A DNA stretch of 64,000 nt from Bacteroidales bacterium (GCA_016707705.1 JADJHD010000004.1:124001-188000); one strand, 5' to 3'; positions 9,062 to 19,101 are shown, counted from the first letter of the stretch. Translations and numbers: made by a program. Notes: generated from the sequence alone by a model not told the origin.

Positions 9062-10954
9062 CTACAAAGGTATGTTCAGCTGATTCTGTGTTTTCTTCAG
9101 GAACTCGTAGACATTTGTCCTGATATGTACGAAATCATCAATTCCGGCCTTTTTCAGGTCTTCAAGGATTTCTTTCGGGTAACCGGCCAGGAACAGCAGT
9201 ACTGAAGGATTTGCTGCCTTCAGTTCGCGTGCAATTTCCGGAGCAATGGTAACGTACTCCTCATCGGAACTGCAGATAACCACGATATCGGCCTTGCTTT
9301 TGGCAGCTGCTTCCACTCCCTCAGATACTGAGGCAAATCCCGGATTATCAGTAATCTGGTAGCCGGCGCATCCGAAGAAATTGGTGATGAACATTGCACG
9401 GGCCTTGCGCATTGCCAGATTTCCAATGGTGAGAAGGAATACTGAAGGCCTTTTGTTGCCGGCTTCAATATAAATTTCTGTAGCAAGGCGCAGACTGTCG
9501 AAGTCGTCAGTTGCCCTGCAGATTTCAAGTTTCTTGTAAGCAGCAGGTTTTTCTTCGTCTTCATCGGCATCTACCTCGCCTTCCTGAATCTTTTCGAGCA
9601 TATTTTCGAGAAGATTCGGGTACTGATTGGTTCCCAGAACCACAGTTTTGCGGGTAGCTACATCCAGTTTTCGGGCAGCGGCCTGCTTTGCGATTTCGTC
9701 CTGAATGTATCCAGCCTTGACAGCCTGCAGCATTCCGCCCATGGCTTCAATTTCCCTGAAGAGATCCCATGCAGCTTTAGCTATGGAATCAGTAAGGCTT
9801 TCAATATAATAGGAGCCTGCAGCAGGGTCAACTACGTTCTCCAGGTACGATTCTTCTCTCAGGACAATCTGCTGATTCCTTGCAATACGGCTTGAGAATT
9901 CATCGGTATCCTTATAGAAGGCATCAAACGGGGTGACGCTCATTGATCCGGTTCCTCCAATTACTGCCGACATGGCTTCTGTGGTTGTGCGGAGAATATT
10001 GACGTAAGGATCGTAAATGGACTTATTGAAATTGGATGTGCTGCAATGCATGTTCATCTGCATGCTTTCAGCTGATGCAGGTGAATACTGTTCAACAATG
10101 CGGGCCCAGAGCATCCTTGCAGCCCTGAGTTTGGCGATCTCCATGAAATAGTTTGAGCCTATTGCAAAGGAGAACATCAGTGCCGGAGCCGTCTCATCAA
10201 TGCTGTATCCTGCATCAGTGGCGCGACTCAGGTACTCACTTCCTGAGGCCAGACTGAATGCGAGCTCCTGCACCAGAGTTGATCCTGCATTCTGAAAATA
10301 CTGTCCGTTAACAGTAATAACTTTAATGCCTGGGAGCATATCGCGCCTGAAACCAATCATTTCGGCGACCTGAGCCATATCGGCTTCCTCTGACCTGTAG
10401 AAATTTCCTTCGAGAAGAAGATAACTGATCGGGTCAAAATCAAAAGAGCCTCTGATGGCGATTTTATGGATTCGATGTTTCTTGACGAAATCTTCCAGCA
10501 GACTGGCCAGGTCAGGATAGGAGGGAGCGCTGCCAAAATGAAGGCTGCATTCTCCGAAACAGAGTCCCTTCATCAGCGATTCGAGCTGCCTGACTGTCTT
10601 GATTTTTGATGCATTGAAACAAACGCTGTCAGCGCCTCTTCTCAATGCAGCCAAAGCCTGGAAGTTGGCTTCCCTGGGATCGTCAGTTTCAATATCCTGC
10701 CGGATGTCCCATTTATTCGACCTGGTTTGTGTTCCCCTTACAAAGGGGTACTCACCCGGACCAGCAGACATATGGGGCAGGCTTTCTGTGTTTTCTGACC
10801 TGTAATAGGGCCTGACATCAATGCCTTCATTGGTCTTCCAGATTAATCTCTTGTTGTAGTCGGCTCCCTTCAGGTCTTCAAGGATCCTGGCTTCCCAATC
10901 GGCAGTGCTAACCGGTGGAAATTCGCTTAATAGTTTATCCTTTTTGGTATCCAT
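9062..10954 (-). CDS. mutA: Methylmalonyl-CoA mutase small (non-catalytic) subunit
   Basis: MutA pairs with MutB in the heterodimeric mutase. It keeps the barrel and B12-domain layout of MutB, but the C-terminal domain reads TIGNLAMRKARA where MutB has the DGHDRG cobalt ligand, so it cannot bind cobalamin in the normal way. The open frame runs up to an ATG at 11011, but that codon falls inside the -7 box (11009-11016). The next in-frame ATG at 10954 (MDTKKDKLLSEF) lies downstream of the predicted transcription start and gives a 630-residue protein of usual length, so I chose it. It is the first gene of the mutA-mutB operon. Confidence 0.93.
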   Translation of the reverse strand: MDTKKDKLLSEFPPVSTADWEARILEDLKGADYNKRLIWKTNEGIDVRPYYRSENTESLPHMSAGPGEYPFVRGTQTRSNKWDIRQDIETDDPREANFQALAALRRGADSVCFNASKIKTVRQLESLMKGLCFGECSLHFGSAPSYPDLASLLEDFVKKHRIHKIAIRGSFDFDPISYLLLEGNFYRSEEADMAQVAEMIGFRRDMLPGIKVITVNGQYFQNAGSTLVQELAFSLASGSEYLSRATDAGYSIDETAPALMFSFAIGSNYFMEIAKLRAARMLWARIVEQYSPASAESMQMNMHCSTSNFNKSIYDPYVNILRTTTEAMSAVIGGTGSMSVTPFDAFYKDTDEFSSRIARNQQIVLREESYLENVVDPAAGSYYIESLTDSIAKAAWDLFREIEAMGGMLQAVKAGYIQDEIAKQAAARKLDVATRKTVVLGTNQYPNLLENMLEKIQEGEVDADEDEEKPAAYKKLEICRATDDFDSLRLATEIYIEAGNKRPSVFLLTIGNLAMRKARAMFITNFFGCAGYQITDNPGFASVSEGVEAAAKSKADIVVICSSDEEYVTIAPEIARELKAANPSVLLFLAGYPKEILEDLKKAGIDDFVHIRTNVYEFLKKTQNQLNIPL

Positions 10955-11008
10955 GGATGGACAATTTAATTCGGTTTGGAGTGGTCTCCGGAGTACCGGA
11001 ATACCTTG

Positions 11009-11016
11009 CAAAGGTA
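11009..11016 (-). promoter_or_regulatory. -7 box (TACCTTTG) of the mutAB operon
   Basis: TACCTTTG on the minus strand matches TAnnTTTG exactly. It lies about 55 bases upstream of the mutA ATG at 10954 and overlaps the further upstream ATG, arguing against that one. No convincing -33 element was seen. Confidence 0.6.
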
Positions 11017-11189
11017 TAAATATTTGATATTATGGATAAACATCTGTTGTTATTATAGTAACAAAAGGCAATTATTTTTAGTCAAGCGTTTCGGGAGGTA
11101 GTTAGCTCTTGTTTTCAAGCCTTTATTACCCTTGGCTTAAATGATATTTATCAGTGTTTTTCATAAATCCGGAAATGTATTCCATTGCT

Positions 11190-11197
11190 TATCTTTG
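11190..11197 (+). promoter_or_regulatory. -7 box (TATCTTTG) of the epimerase gene
   Basis: TATCTTTG matches TAnnTTTG exactly and lies 19 bases before the GTG at 11217, placing the transcription start near 11203, downstream of the ATG at 11154. Confidence 0.6.
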
Positions 11198-11216
11198 CAA
11201 AAACAAAAGGAGTTTT

Positions 11217-12074
11217 GTGAGGATTGTTATCTCAGGTTCAACAGGTTTTATTGGCAGTGCCCTTGTCAGATTCTTTCGTGATGAAGGGCATGAGGTCGTT
11301 ACTATTGGCAGGGAGATTTACACTATGCCTCTGGCAGAACTCAATGCCATAATCAATGGAGCAGATGCCTTGATTAATCTGGCCGGGGCACCAATCATCA
11401 GCAGGTGGACCAAGAAGAGAAGGAACATCCTTTACTTTAGCAGGATTAATTTCGTTAACAAGCTGACTGAATCCATACTTACTGTGGATGTGGCCCCACG
11501 TGTGTTTATTTCTGCTTCTGCAATCGGCATTTACTCAGAGTCAGGAAAGCATACAGAATCAAAAAACGAATTCGCGAGGAATTATCTTGCCCTAATATGT
11601 AAAGACTGGGAAGCGAAAGCGCTGAAGAATGAACCCAGGTGCAGGCTGATTTTATTGCGTACCGGTATGGTGCTTGGACGTGAAGGTGGTGCTTTCGGTA
11701 AATTGCTGCCTATATTCAGATTAGGATTGGGTGGACCGATAGGCTCTGGTGATCAGGGATATTCATGGATTCATATTGATGATGTTGTTGGTGCAATCGA
11801 TTATATGATTCGCACTGATGGAATCGTTGGGCCGGTCAATCTTGTCAGTCCCAATCCGGTCACCAACCGGTATTTTTCGTATCGCCTGGCAAAGGCACTG
11901 AACAGACCCGCCTGGTTCCGTCTTCCTGCTGTATTTCTGGCACTTCTTTATGGCGAAGGAGCAACTGTGATTACCAGAGGGCAGATTGTTTTCCCTGAAG
12001 TCCTGATTAAATCAGGGTATGTATATAAGTTTGGAAAACTTGATCCAGCCCTTGCTGATCTTGTTCGTAAGTAA
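11217..12074 (+). CDS. TIGR01777-family NAD(P)-dependent epimerase-like protein (SDR39U1 type)
   Basis: This extended short-chain dehydrogenase has the nucleotide-binding motif GSTGFIGSALV directly after its first residues, then INLAGAPI, the LLRTGMVLG segment and SWIHIDDVVGAI, all typical of the TIGR01777/SDR39U1 family. Its substrate is unknown; relatives are called YfcH-like or sugar nucleotide epimerase-like. The open frame extends to an ATG at 11154, but a perfect -7 box at 11190-11197 and an AGGAG sequence just ahead point to GTG at 11217, which puts the Rossmann motif at the very N-terminus as in homologues (285 residues). It converges on amt, with a shared terminator between. Confidence 0.85.
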   Translation: MRIVISGSTGFIGSALVRFFRDEGHEVVTIGREIYTMPLAELNAIINGADALINLAGAPIISRWTKKRRNILYFSRINFVNKLTESILTVDVAPRVFISASAIGIYSESGKHTESKNEFARNYLALICKDWEAKALKNEPRCRLILLRTGMVLGREGGAFGKLLPIFRLGLGGPIGSGDQGYSWIHIDDVVGAIDYMIRTDGIVGPVNLVSPNPVTNRYFSYRLAKALNRPAWFRLPAVFLALLYGEGATVITRGQIVFPEVLIKSGYVYKFGKLDPALADLVRK

Positions 12075-12191
12075 TTATCACATAACCTTCCTGAATCATT
12101 CCGGTACTCATCTTTAAATGAGTAATTCTGCATTGATGCTTAAAAGGGTAAGCGGGCCTGTTACTTCCAAACAGCATAGCCCATAAAAGCG

Positions 12192-12215
12192 AAAACCCCG
12201 GAATTCCGGGGTTTT
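12192..12215. terminator. Bidirectional terminator between the epimerase gene and amt
   Basis: A perfect 24-base palindrome begins AAAACCCCGGAA and ends with its reverse complement. The A-run on one side and T-run on the other allow termination of both converging transcripts. Confidence 0.8.
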
Positions 12216-12236
12216 CATCAATGTTTAACAAGGGAA

Positions 12237-13454
12237 TTATAAAGCACCCTCATCATAGGCTTTTTCACCATGAAGGGCAACATCAAGGCCAAGTCTTTCC
12301 TCTTCTTCCGAAACCCTAACCCTGGTAACCATATTAATAAGGACCAGCATTACATAGGTAAAGATGAAGGCGTAAGCTGAAGCAACAGCAACGGCAATTA
12401 CCTGCTTAAAGAAGAATGATGTATTTCCAAGCAGAAGTCCGTCGGCTCCGGCGCCATTTACTGCCTTGGTGGCAAAAACTCCAAGCAGAATAGTTCCCAG
12501 AACTCCGCCTATACCGTGAACACCCCATACATCAAGGGCATCATCCCATTTCATTTTGTTTTTCAGCTGGACTGCAAAGTAGCAAACCAGGCCTGCCACT
12601 GTACCAATAATTGCCGCCGACCATAACGGAACAAATCCGGCACAGGGCGTTATTGTCGCGAGTCCCGCAATGGAACCGGTAAGAAGTCCTACGAATTTGG
12701 GTCGTCTGTCACGGGCCCATTCTATTACAACCCAGGCTACTGTTGCAAAAGAAGCAGCGATATCTGTATTCAGAAATGCGGTTGAAGTAATAAAGTCTAC
12801 TGCAACTTCACTGCCGGCATTGAAACCGTACCATCCGAACCAAAGAAGTCCACTGCCAATAGCAACCAAAGGAATACTGTTGGGAGTTGAATTCTTGTCA
12901 GTCCTGGCACCAATGTAGAATACTGAAGCGAGAGCAGCAAAGCCGGCTGTAGCATGAACTACAATACCACCTGCAAAGTCAAGAACACCCCACTGAGCAA
13001 GAAGTCCGCCACCCCAAATCATATGAACGAATGGGTAATAAACCAGGATCTGCCATACAGTAAGGAAAATCAGGTACGACTTGAAGGTAACCCTATTCAC
13101 AAAAGCACCGGTGATGAGGGCCGGAGTAATAATGGCAAACATCATCTGGTAAGCGATGAAAACTACTTCAGGGATTTTACCATTTGAGTACATGGAATCA
13201 ACACCTACACCATTCAGGAAGGCTTTGTCGAAGTTGCCAAGGATTCCGCCTTCGCCTCCGCTGAAGCAAAGTGAATATCCGAATGCGAACCAGAGTACTG
13301 TTGTCCAGCCTAATGATGCAAAGCTTTGAATCATAATGGCCAGGATGTTGCGTTTTGTGGCAAGGCCACCGTAAAAGAAGGCAAGTCCGGGGGTCATAAG
13401 CATGACGAGGCTGCAAGCAAGCAGCATAAACCCGGTTGAACCAGTGTCTATCAT
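12237..13454 (-). CDS. amt: Ammonium transporter (Amt/MEP/Rh family)
   Basis: Amt carries ammonium across the inner membrane as a trimer. The 405-residue protein has eleven likely membrane helices beginning with LVMLMTPGLAFFYGG. The signature DFAGGIVVHATAGFAALAS and the later VWGVHGIGGVLGTI hold the two conserved pore histidines (the AmtB H168/H318 pair). There is no C-terminal signalling domain. It follows the TorF-like porin gene by 24 bases in the same direction, so porin and transporter probably form one operon for uptake across both membranes. No glnB/glnK gene is adjacent, which is common for Bacteroidetes only when PII lies elsewhere. Confidence 0.93.
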   Translation of the reverse strand: MIDTGSTGFMLLACSLVMLMTPGLAFFYGGLATKRNILAIMIQSFASLGWTTVLWFAFGYSLCFSGGEGGILGNFDKAFLNGVGVDSMYSNGKIPEVVFIAYQMMFAIITPALITGAFVNRVTFKSYLIFLTVWQILVYYPFVHMIWGGGLLAQWGVLDFAGGIVVHATAGFAALASVFYIGARTDKNSTPNSIPLVAIGSGLLWFGWYGFNAGSEVAVDFITSTAFLNTDIAASFATVAWVVIEWARDRRPKFVGLLTGSIAGLATITPCAGFVPLWSAAIIGTVAGLVCYFAVQLKNKMKWDDALDVWGVHGIGGVLGTILLGVFATKAVNGAGADGLLLGNTSFFFKQVIAVAVASAYAFIFTYVMLVLINMVTRVRVSEEEERLGLDVALHGEKAYDEGAL

Positions 13455-13478
13455 TTGTTTGGATTTAGGAAATAAGAA

Positions 13479-14240
13479 CTAGAAAGAGATTCCGAACACA
13501 AGGAATATGTTTTCGGCCTGTGGATTTGTGATGAGTGAAGCATTCACCGGCAGGGAGTATTTGTCGGTGATCTTGATTTCTTTGGCTGCAGTTACACCAA
13601 GGTTAATTACACCGGGTCCCTCACCATAGAAACCAGTCTCACCCTTGTCGGTATCCGGTTTGGTTGGAGTGAATCCCAGGTAAGCGCTACATGGAGTTTC
13701 AGCAACAGTAAAACTGTATCCAAGTTCCAGATAGGTGGAATATTGGATGTCTCCATTTTCCCTGACAGCATCCGCACCATAAACATTGGTTGCGACCAGC
13801 AGACTCAGGGGCAGTTTCTCAGTACCGAGAAATTTTGCGGATATTTCAAACAGATGGCCTGTTTGATCCTTTTTATAGTTAAAATACTTGTTAAGAGTAT
13901 CTTCATAAGGAAGATAATAATCAGTAACAGCAATATTGAAAAGATCAGCGATAGTATAGGATGCATAAAGGTCGGCTTCCTGCCTGGTAATGGCATGGCT
14001 GAAGGAGTAGGCTCCCCAGGCGCCAACTGCAAAGTTGCCGATAGTGAGATCTATTCCCGGCTGAATGCTAGGTGATGATCCACCCAGATTCAATCCGCGC
14101 CAGATATAACGACTCATAAAATCAGCGGAAATGTCCAGCTTAACTTTGGATACTTCTTCCTGTGCTCTTGCCACTTGAGTACTTGCCGATAGAATTATAA
14201 CCATCAGCATCGGGAACCAAAAAGACTTGAATCTATTCAT
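13479..14240 (-). CDS. TorF-family putative porin (Gcw_chp domain)
   Basis: The product has a signal peptide (residues 1-26, ending ARAQ) followed by a beta-rich chain containing DFMSRYIWRGLNLGGSSPSI, the characteristic opening of the TIGR02001/TorF putative porin family. Alternating amphipathic strands continue to the C-terminal FGISF, an outer-membrane barrel ending in phenylalanine. Family members often sit next to amt genes and are thought to admit small nitrogen compounds; this neighbour arrangement is seen here, but the substrate is inference. The 235-base gap upstream (14241-14475) must carry the promoter; only an imperfect AAATTTTG box was seen there. Confidence 0.8.
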   Translation of the reverse strand: MNRFKSFWFPMLMVIILSASTQVARAQEEVSKVKLDISADFMSRYIWRGLNLGGSSPSIQPGIDLTIGNFAVGAWGAYSFSHAITRQEADLYASYTIADLFNIAVTDYYLPYEDTLNKYFNYKKDQTGHLFEISAKFLGTEKLPLSLLVATNVYGADAVRENGDIQYSTYLELGYSFTVAETPCSAYLGFTPTKPDTDKGETGFYGEGPGVINLGVTAAKEIKITDKYSLPVNASLITNPQAENIFLVFGISF

Positions 14241-14475
14241 AGCTTGTGTGATTTTGTTTGTGGCAAAATTTGCTCAGTATAGATGTTCACACAATAGAGT
14301 TAACAGGATTTTTGACTGCACAATTTACGTAGAAATTTTGCAGGATATACTTATTCTTTCTGATTGGCTGGCATAAATTCCTGAAGTAATCAGCGTAAAA
14401 TCGGAAAGATTTGCTCTTCAATACGCAAATACTTCTGTTTTTTGTACTGCTCTTTAATGATTCAGCATCTGAATA

Positions 14476-15138
14476 TCAGATTTCGATAAGCTTATTTCTG
14501 ATGGCAAACTTGACAAGCTCAGCTGTTGTATGCAGTTCCAGTTTTTGCATTATGTGACTTTTGTGCGATTCCACAGTCCGGATACTGATAAAGAGCCTCT
14601 CTCCAATCTCATGGTTCGGAATACCCTCGGCAAGCATCTTCAGTACTTCGGTTTCTCTTCTTGATAATTCACTCAAGTCGCGGGAGTCAGGGTTTTTTGA
14701 TTTAGCCTTCTTGATATAGCTTTTCAGCATTATTCCTGAAATAATATCATTGAAATACTCTTTTCCTTCCGAAACGCAACGAATAGCTTCTGCCAATTCA
14801 CTCCTGCTGGTATTTTTAGGCAGATAGCCTTTAGCTCCTTCTGCAATGGCATTGAAAATGAACTCTTCTCCGGTATACATTGATAAAATGAGCACATAGA
14901 TTCCCGGGTATTCCTTACACACCCTGCGGCAGATCTCCAATCCCGACATATCAGGCAGTTCCAGATCGAGCAGCAGTACATCAGCCTGACGTGTTTTAAG
15001 CAACTCAAATAGTTCTTCCCCTCCAGAGGCTTGTCCTGCAATAATGATATCTTCACTGGGTGCCAGCATTGAACTTATTCCATCGCGAACAACCTGATGA
15101 TCATCTACCAGTATGATGCTGATTGTTTTATTTTTCAT
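14476..15138 (-). CDS. NarL/FixJ-family response regulator
   Basis: This 220-residue regulator has an N-terminal receiver domain with acidic pocket VDDH (residues 11-14) and phospho-acceptor D58 in LLLDLELPD, and a C-terminal LuxR-type helix-turn-helix (LSRRETEVLKMLAEG ... IGERLFISIRTVESHKSHI). It would be phosphorylated by the kinase encoded directly upstream, whose stop overlaps its ATG by 4 bases, so the two are translationally coupled. It is the last gene of the apparent ridA - peptidase - kinase - regulator operon. Its DNA targets are unknown. Confidence 0.92.
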   Translation of the reverse strand: MKNKTISIILVDDHQVVRDGISSMLAPSEDIIIAGQASGGEELFELLKTRQADVLLLDLELPDMSGLEICRRVCKEYPGIYVLILSMYTGEEFIFNAIAEGAKGYLPKNTSRSELAEAIRCVSEGKEYFNDIISGIMLKSYIKKAKSKNPDSRDLSELSRRETEVLKMLAEGIPNHEIGERLFISIRTVESHKSHIMQKLELHTTAELVKFAIRNKLIEI

Positions 15139-16871
15139 GTGGAAGTTGGTATTTGGATTTCCAGGGTTGTTCCTTTACCTGGCATAGAGTGGAAAGTGAG
15201 AATGCCGTTCAGCAGCGAGGCCCTTTCCCTCATATTGTTCAGCCCGTTCCCATGGCATATTTTCTCCTGATCAAAGCCTTTCCCGTTATCGGATATGCTG
15301 AGAAATATATGATCCCGGGTTCTGGCCATTTCAATCGCTGCCTGGCTGGCTCCAGCATGTTTTACTACATTATTCAGGGCTTCCTGTATGATTCTGAAGA
15401 GATAGGTTTTTGATTTCCGGCTCATAGGTTCAAAGTTGCCCGTAGCTTCAAAGGAAACTTCCAGTCCGCTGAATTTGATGACTTCTTCGCAGTGCTGCCT
15501 TACAGCTGCTACCAATCCGAACTGATTCAGCTGGGCCGGCATCAGGGCATTTGAAATTCTGCGGACTTCATCCACTAGCTGGTCGGCACAAGTCTTGAGT
15601 TCATCCATTGCATGGTTTGAAGTAGCTTCATCAGGGGTCTTGAAGGATTCAAGCCTAAGTTTCTGGGCTATCAGTGACTGCCCCAATCCATCGTGCAACT
15701 CTCTCGATAATCTCTGTCTTTCTGTATCCTGTCCGTCAAATGCTGCTTTCATTCTTCGGGCTCTTTCCTTCTCAAGCAGCCGGTCCTTTTCGAGAAGTTC
15801 AGCACTCATAATGTTAAAGGTTTCTGCAAGATCACCAATTTCGTCATTTGAGCGGATATCTACCTTAGTCCCGAATTTTCCGGTTCCAAGTTCCCGCGTT
15901 GCCTGCTGTAATTGGGTCAGAGGCCTGGTTATCATTCGGGAAATGAACCATGTTGCAATAAATACTATGCATGCAATGAATACAGTAATGAAGATCACAT
16001 GATTCCTGATGGCATAAATGGGAATCATCGCCTCTTTCTTATCCAGTTCAGCTATCAGCACCCATCGGGGAAGAGGAGGTGCCAGTATTGAATAGGATCC
16101 CAGAACTTCTATTCCGCGATAATCCTTTAGCAACCATATGCCATCATGCCCGCTGAATGCCATGCTGAGCGTTGAAGTGTCAATGCTTACCCTGTTGATG
16201 GCATCCTTGATAAACCTGGAACTGCTTTTGAGTTTCCGGTCAGACCCAACGAGATATGCTTCGCCGGATTTGCCCAAACCATTAAGTGGATTGTGGTCCG
16301 GCATTAACTGGTCAATTGAAGAGGATGCTATTTCCAGACTGAGGAAAAGCTTGTCCGGGGAATTCACAGGAATTGGTACAATAATAAATTGTGACCATTG
16401 GTTGCCGGAGCCCTGAATCAGGTCAGTGATGGTGACTTCCTGCACAGCATCATTGAATTTTATTATTCCGGATGTATCCTTCTCGAATCTGCAGTCAGCT
16501 TGGGGAAAGGAGCAAAGAAATGATTCAGATTCAGAGCTTATTCTGATACTACTGAAGTTACCCGCTGTATTCAGATTATTGATCAGGGAGTGCGAAATTC
16601 TTGCGTTCCTGACTGATGACGATGGTTGTTGAAGAGAGGTTAGCAGTTCCGGGTCTGAAGCAATGATTTTTGCTTCATTCACCCTTTGCAGATAGAATGA
16701 CTCTATCTCTATCTTTTTGAGGTAGCGGACTGTTGCAAGCTGGTCATAGGTCCTGGCCATTTGAGCCTTTCTGGCGGAGATATATGAATAAACTCCGACC
16801 ACTCCAATTGCTCCCATGCTCAGAAGCATGAAATATATGATCAGCTTTTCAAATATGGAGTTTCGGGGCAT
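15135..16871 (-). CDS. Membrane sensor histidine kinase, HisKA_3 (NarX/DegS-like) type
   Basis: The 578-residue kinase has a first membrane helix (residues about 9-31), a roughly 255-residue extracytoplasmic region that looks like a double Cache sensor (motifs SGEAYLVGSDRKL and YRGIEVLGSYS), a second helix (about 290-312), a HAMP linker, a short coiled coil, the phospho-acceptor H393 in RLSRELHDGLGQSL, and an ATPase domain with EALNNVVKHAGA and DNGKGF. Cache sensors usually bind small ligands such as amino acids, which would fit the neighbouring dipeptidyl-peptidase, but that link is inference. It begins 18 bases after the peptidase gene and overlaps the response regulator by 4 bases. Confidence 0.9.
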   Translation of the reverse strand: MPRNSIFEKLIIYFMLLSMGAIGVVGVYSYISARKAQMARTYDQLATVRYLKKIEIESFYLQRVNEAKIIASDPELLTSLQQPSSSVRNARISHSLINNLNTAGNFSSIRISSESESFLCSFPQADCRFEKDTSGIIKFNDAVQEVTITDLIQGSGNQWSQFIIVPIPVNSPDKLFLSLEIASSSIDQLMPDHNPLNGLGKSGEAYLVGSDRKLKSSSRFIKDAINRVSIDTSTLSMAFSGHDGIWLLKDYRGIEVLGSYSILAPPLPRWVLIAELDKKEAMIPIYAIRNHVIFITVFIACIVFIATWFISRMITRPLTQLQQATRELGTGKFGTKVDIRSNDEIGDLAETFNIMSAELLEKDRLLEKERARRMKAAFDGQDTERQRLSRELHDGLGQSLIAQKLRLESFKTPDEATSNHAMDELKTCADQLVDEVRRISNALMPAQLNQFGLVAAVRQHCEEVIKFSGLEVSFEATGNFEPMSRKSKTYLFRIIQEALNNVVKHAGASQAAIEMARTRDHIFLSISDNGKGFDQEKICHGNGLNNMRERASLLNGILTFHSMPGKGTTLEIQIPTST

Positions 16872-16889
16872 TAATGTAAAAAGTACAGT

Positions 16890-19055
16890 TTACCTTGTTG
16901 CAAAGTTCATTTCCTTGATCAGGTTTGCAGCCCCGGCATAGCGGTCGATGATGAAGAGGCAGTAGCGTATGTCGAGTGCGATATTCCGGCATTGATCCGG
17001 GTCATAGATGAGGTCACTCATGGTGCCTTCCCAGCATCGGTCGAAATTGATGCCAACCAGGTTTCCATCTGCATCCAGAACTGGGCTTCCGGAATTTCCT
17101 CCAGTAGTATGGTTTGTGGCAATAAAGGCTACATGCATGCTGCCATCTGCATCTGCATACCTGCCATAATCCCTTGATGTGCTTAATTCCCGCAAACGGG
17201 GAGTAACAACATAATCATATACATCCGGATTTTCCTTTTCCAGGATGCCGTCCAGGGTGGTGAACCATCTGTAATCCACAGCATCAGCCGGGGAGTATCC
17301 CTTTACATTCCCATAGGCAACCCTGAGGGTAGAATTGGCATCAGGATAAAATACTTTTCCAGTCTGCATTTCCATTTGAGCCTTCATGTAAACTCTCTGT
17401 AAACTATCAGCTTTCAGATAGAAGCTATTGACCACCGGGACCAGTTTATCCTGCAGAAATGCATACACGGATCTTGCCACCAGAAATGCCGGATCTTCCT
17501 CGATCTTCTTGCTTCTCTTTCTTGTGAAGTTATCAAGGAGTGTATTCATTTTACTGGAATCAGCAAACATGCTTTTTTTGAAGACATCAGCGGCCCAAGC
17601 CTTATAGCTACCCTCGTATTTAGCCATTGCTTCGGTAAAAATCGGAGGTAGAAATGCCGGGTCGCACTCTTTTCCGTAGGTTTCCATAAGTTTGGCGAAG
17701 ATAGCCTCATCGAGTTTCGAATTATAGTTTTTGAAATACCCCGGGACACCGGCTTTCAATTTGGCAGCTGATTTTATGATCTCATCATCGGCTGTTGTCT
17801 TCTCCCTGCATTGCTTCAGGAGGTTGTTGTAGCCATAGGCGAAGCGGATAATCTCAACCCCCATTGCTCCTTCAGTTAGGTAAGTGTATGCCTTGTGATA
17901 GGGACGGAAATCTTCGATCGACTGTCGGTAATCAGTGAGTATATTGCCATAAAGATCTTTTCTGGAGTTCTCTGCATTTACCCATATTTCAAATCCGGCT
18001 TCAAATTGCTGCTTCTTTTCAATGGCGTCAAGCCGGTTGATGCCTTTGCTTTCGCCGATCATTTTCTTCCAGAAGTTGGCAACACTGGCAGCCTTGGCGG
18101 CATACTGAATTCGGGTAAGCTTATCGTTTTCCATGGCTTTGTCAATAAGATCAAGCTTTTGTTGCCTGAGCTTAATAGCTATAGGGTTGCGCTGATTGGC
18201 GGCCATGTCGACAGCATACGAAGGCAGGTATTCCTGAGTAGTTCCCGGGAATCCATAAACGAAGGTGAAATCTCCTTCCTTAACCCCTTTCAGGGAAATG
18301 GTCAGGGATTTTTTTGGAGTGTAAGGGATATTGTCTTTGGAAAAATCGGCAGGCTCATTATTCTTGTTGGCATAAATTCTGAACACGGAGAAGTCGCCGG
18401 TATGTCGCGGCCACATCCAGTTATCAGTATCGCCTCCAAACTTGCCAATATTCGAAGGAGGAGCACCCACCAGTCTGATATCAGTAAAAGTTTCGGTCAT
18501 TATGAGGTAAAACTGATTCCCACTATAGAAAGCCTTCACTGAGGCCTTGTACCGGCTTCCCTTTGATGCTTCGGATTCAACTTTTCCCCTGTTTTTCAGG
18601 ATTATTGCATCCCGCTCACTGCCTTTCATATCCGGACTGATTCCTTGGAGTATTTTTTCGGTAACATCCTCCATGCTTACGAGGAAGGTAACGCTGAGTC
18701 CAGGGTTGGGGAGTTCTTCTGTAAGGGAGGAAGCCCAGAATCCATCAGTCAGGTAGTCATGTTCGAGTGTGCTGTGACGTTGGATGTTGCTGAATCCGCA
18801 ATGATGATTTGTAAGAATCAGTCCTTGGTTGGATACAATTTCTGCTGTGCATCCTCCTCCAAACAGCACTATTGCATCCTTGAGGCTTGAATGATTAACG
18901 GAGTAGATATCCTCTGCAGTGATGCGCATTCCCATTGTTTGCATATCCTTTTCGTTGAGCTGGGACAGAAGTATGGGGAGCCACATACCTTCGCCGGCAA
19001 TGGAGGTCCGGACAATCAGGAATAAGCACAGGAATAGGGTAACAAGTCTTGACAT
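16890..19055 (-). CDS. Family S46 dipeptidyl-peptidase, probably DPP11 type (Asp/Glu-specific)
   Basis: S46 enzymes release dipeptides from the N-terminus of oligopeptides in the periplasm of asaccharolytic or peptide-using Bacteroidetes. The protein has a signal peptide (1-20) and a chymotrypsin-like double barrel with catalytic H85 (TNHHCG), D221 (RHTGDFSVF) and S655 (GGNSGSPV). Eighteen residues after the serine stands R673 (NFDRCWEG). In characterised DPP11 an arginine with the same offset from the serine selects acidic P1 residues, whereas DPP7 has glycine; this points to DPP11. The length of 721 residues is normal. It lies between ridA (46 bases) and the kinase gene (18 bases) in the same direction. 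Confidence 0.9.
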   Translation of the reverse strand: MSRLVTLFLCLFLIVRTSIAGEGMWLPILLSQLNEKDMQTMGMRITAEDIYSVNHSSLKDAIVLFGGGCTAEIVSNQGLILTNHHCGFSNIQRHSTLEHDYLTDGFWASSLTEELPNPGLSVTFLVSMEDVTEKILQGISPDMKGSERDAIILKNRGKVESEASKGSRYKASVKAFYSGNQFYLIMTETFTDIRLVGAPPSNIGKFGGDTDNWMWPRHTGDFSVFRIYANKNNEPADFSKDNIPYTPKKSLTISLKGVKEGDFTFVYGFPGTTQEYLPSYAVDMAANQRNPIAIKLRQQKLDLIDKAMENDKLTRIQYAAKAASVANFWKKMIGESKGINRLDAIEKKQQFEAGFEIWVNAENSRKDLYGNILTDYRQSIEDFRPYHKAYTYLTEGAMGVEIIRFAYGYNNLLKQCREKTTADDEIIKSAAKLKAGVPGYFKNYNSKLDEAIFAKLMETYGKECDPAFLPPIFTEAMAKYEGSYKAWAADVFKKSMFADSSKMNTLLDNFTRKRSKKIEEDPAFLVARSVYAFLQDKLVPVVNSFYLKADSLQRVYMKAQMEMQTGKVFYPDANSTLRVAYGNVKGYSPADAVDYRWFTTLDGILEKENPDVYDYVVTPRLRELSTSRDYGRYADADGSMHVAFIATNHTTGGNSGSPVLDADGNLVGINFDRCWEGTMSDLIYDPDQCRNIALDIRYCLFIIDRYAGAANLIKEMNFATR

Positions 19056-19101
19056 GTTTCTGAAAATTAGGAGGAAAAAGTTTTACTGCTTCCAGCAGGA
19101 A

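Noticed and set aside
11154..11216. Upstream ATG extension of the epimerase
   Set aside because: The extension precedes the predicted transcription start at about 11203, and the Rossmann motif normally starts within the first residues.
17895..18542. 215-codon open frame antisense to the S46 peptidase
   Set aside because: It overlaps the complete peptidase and has no promoter, RBS or domain support.
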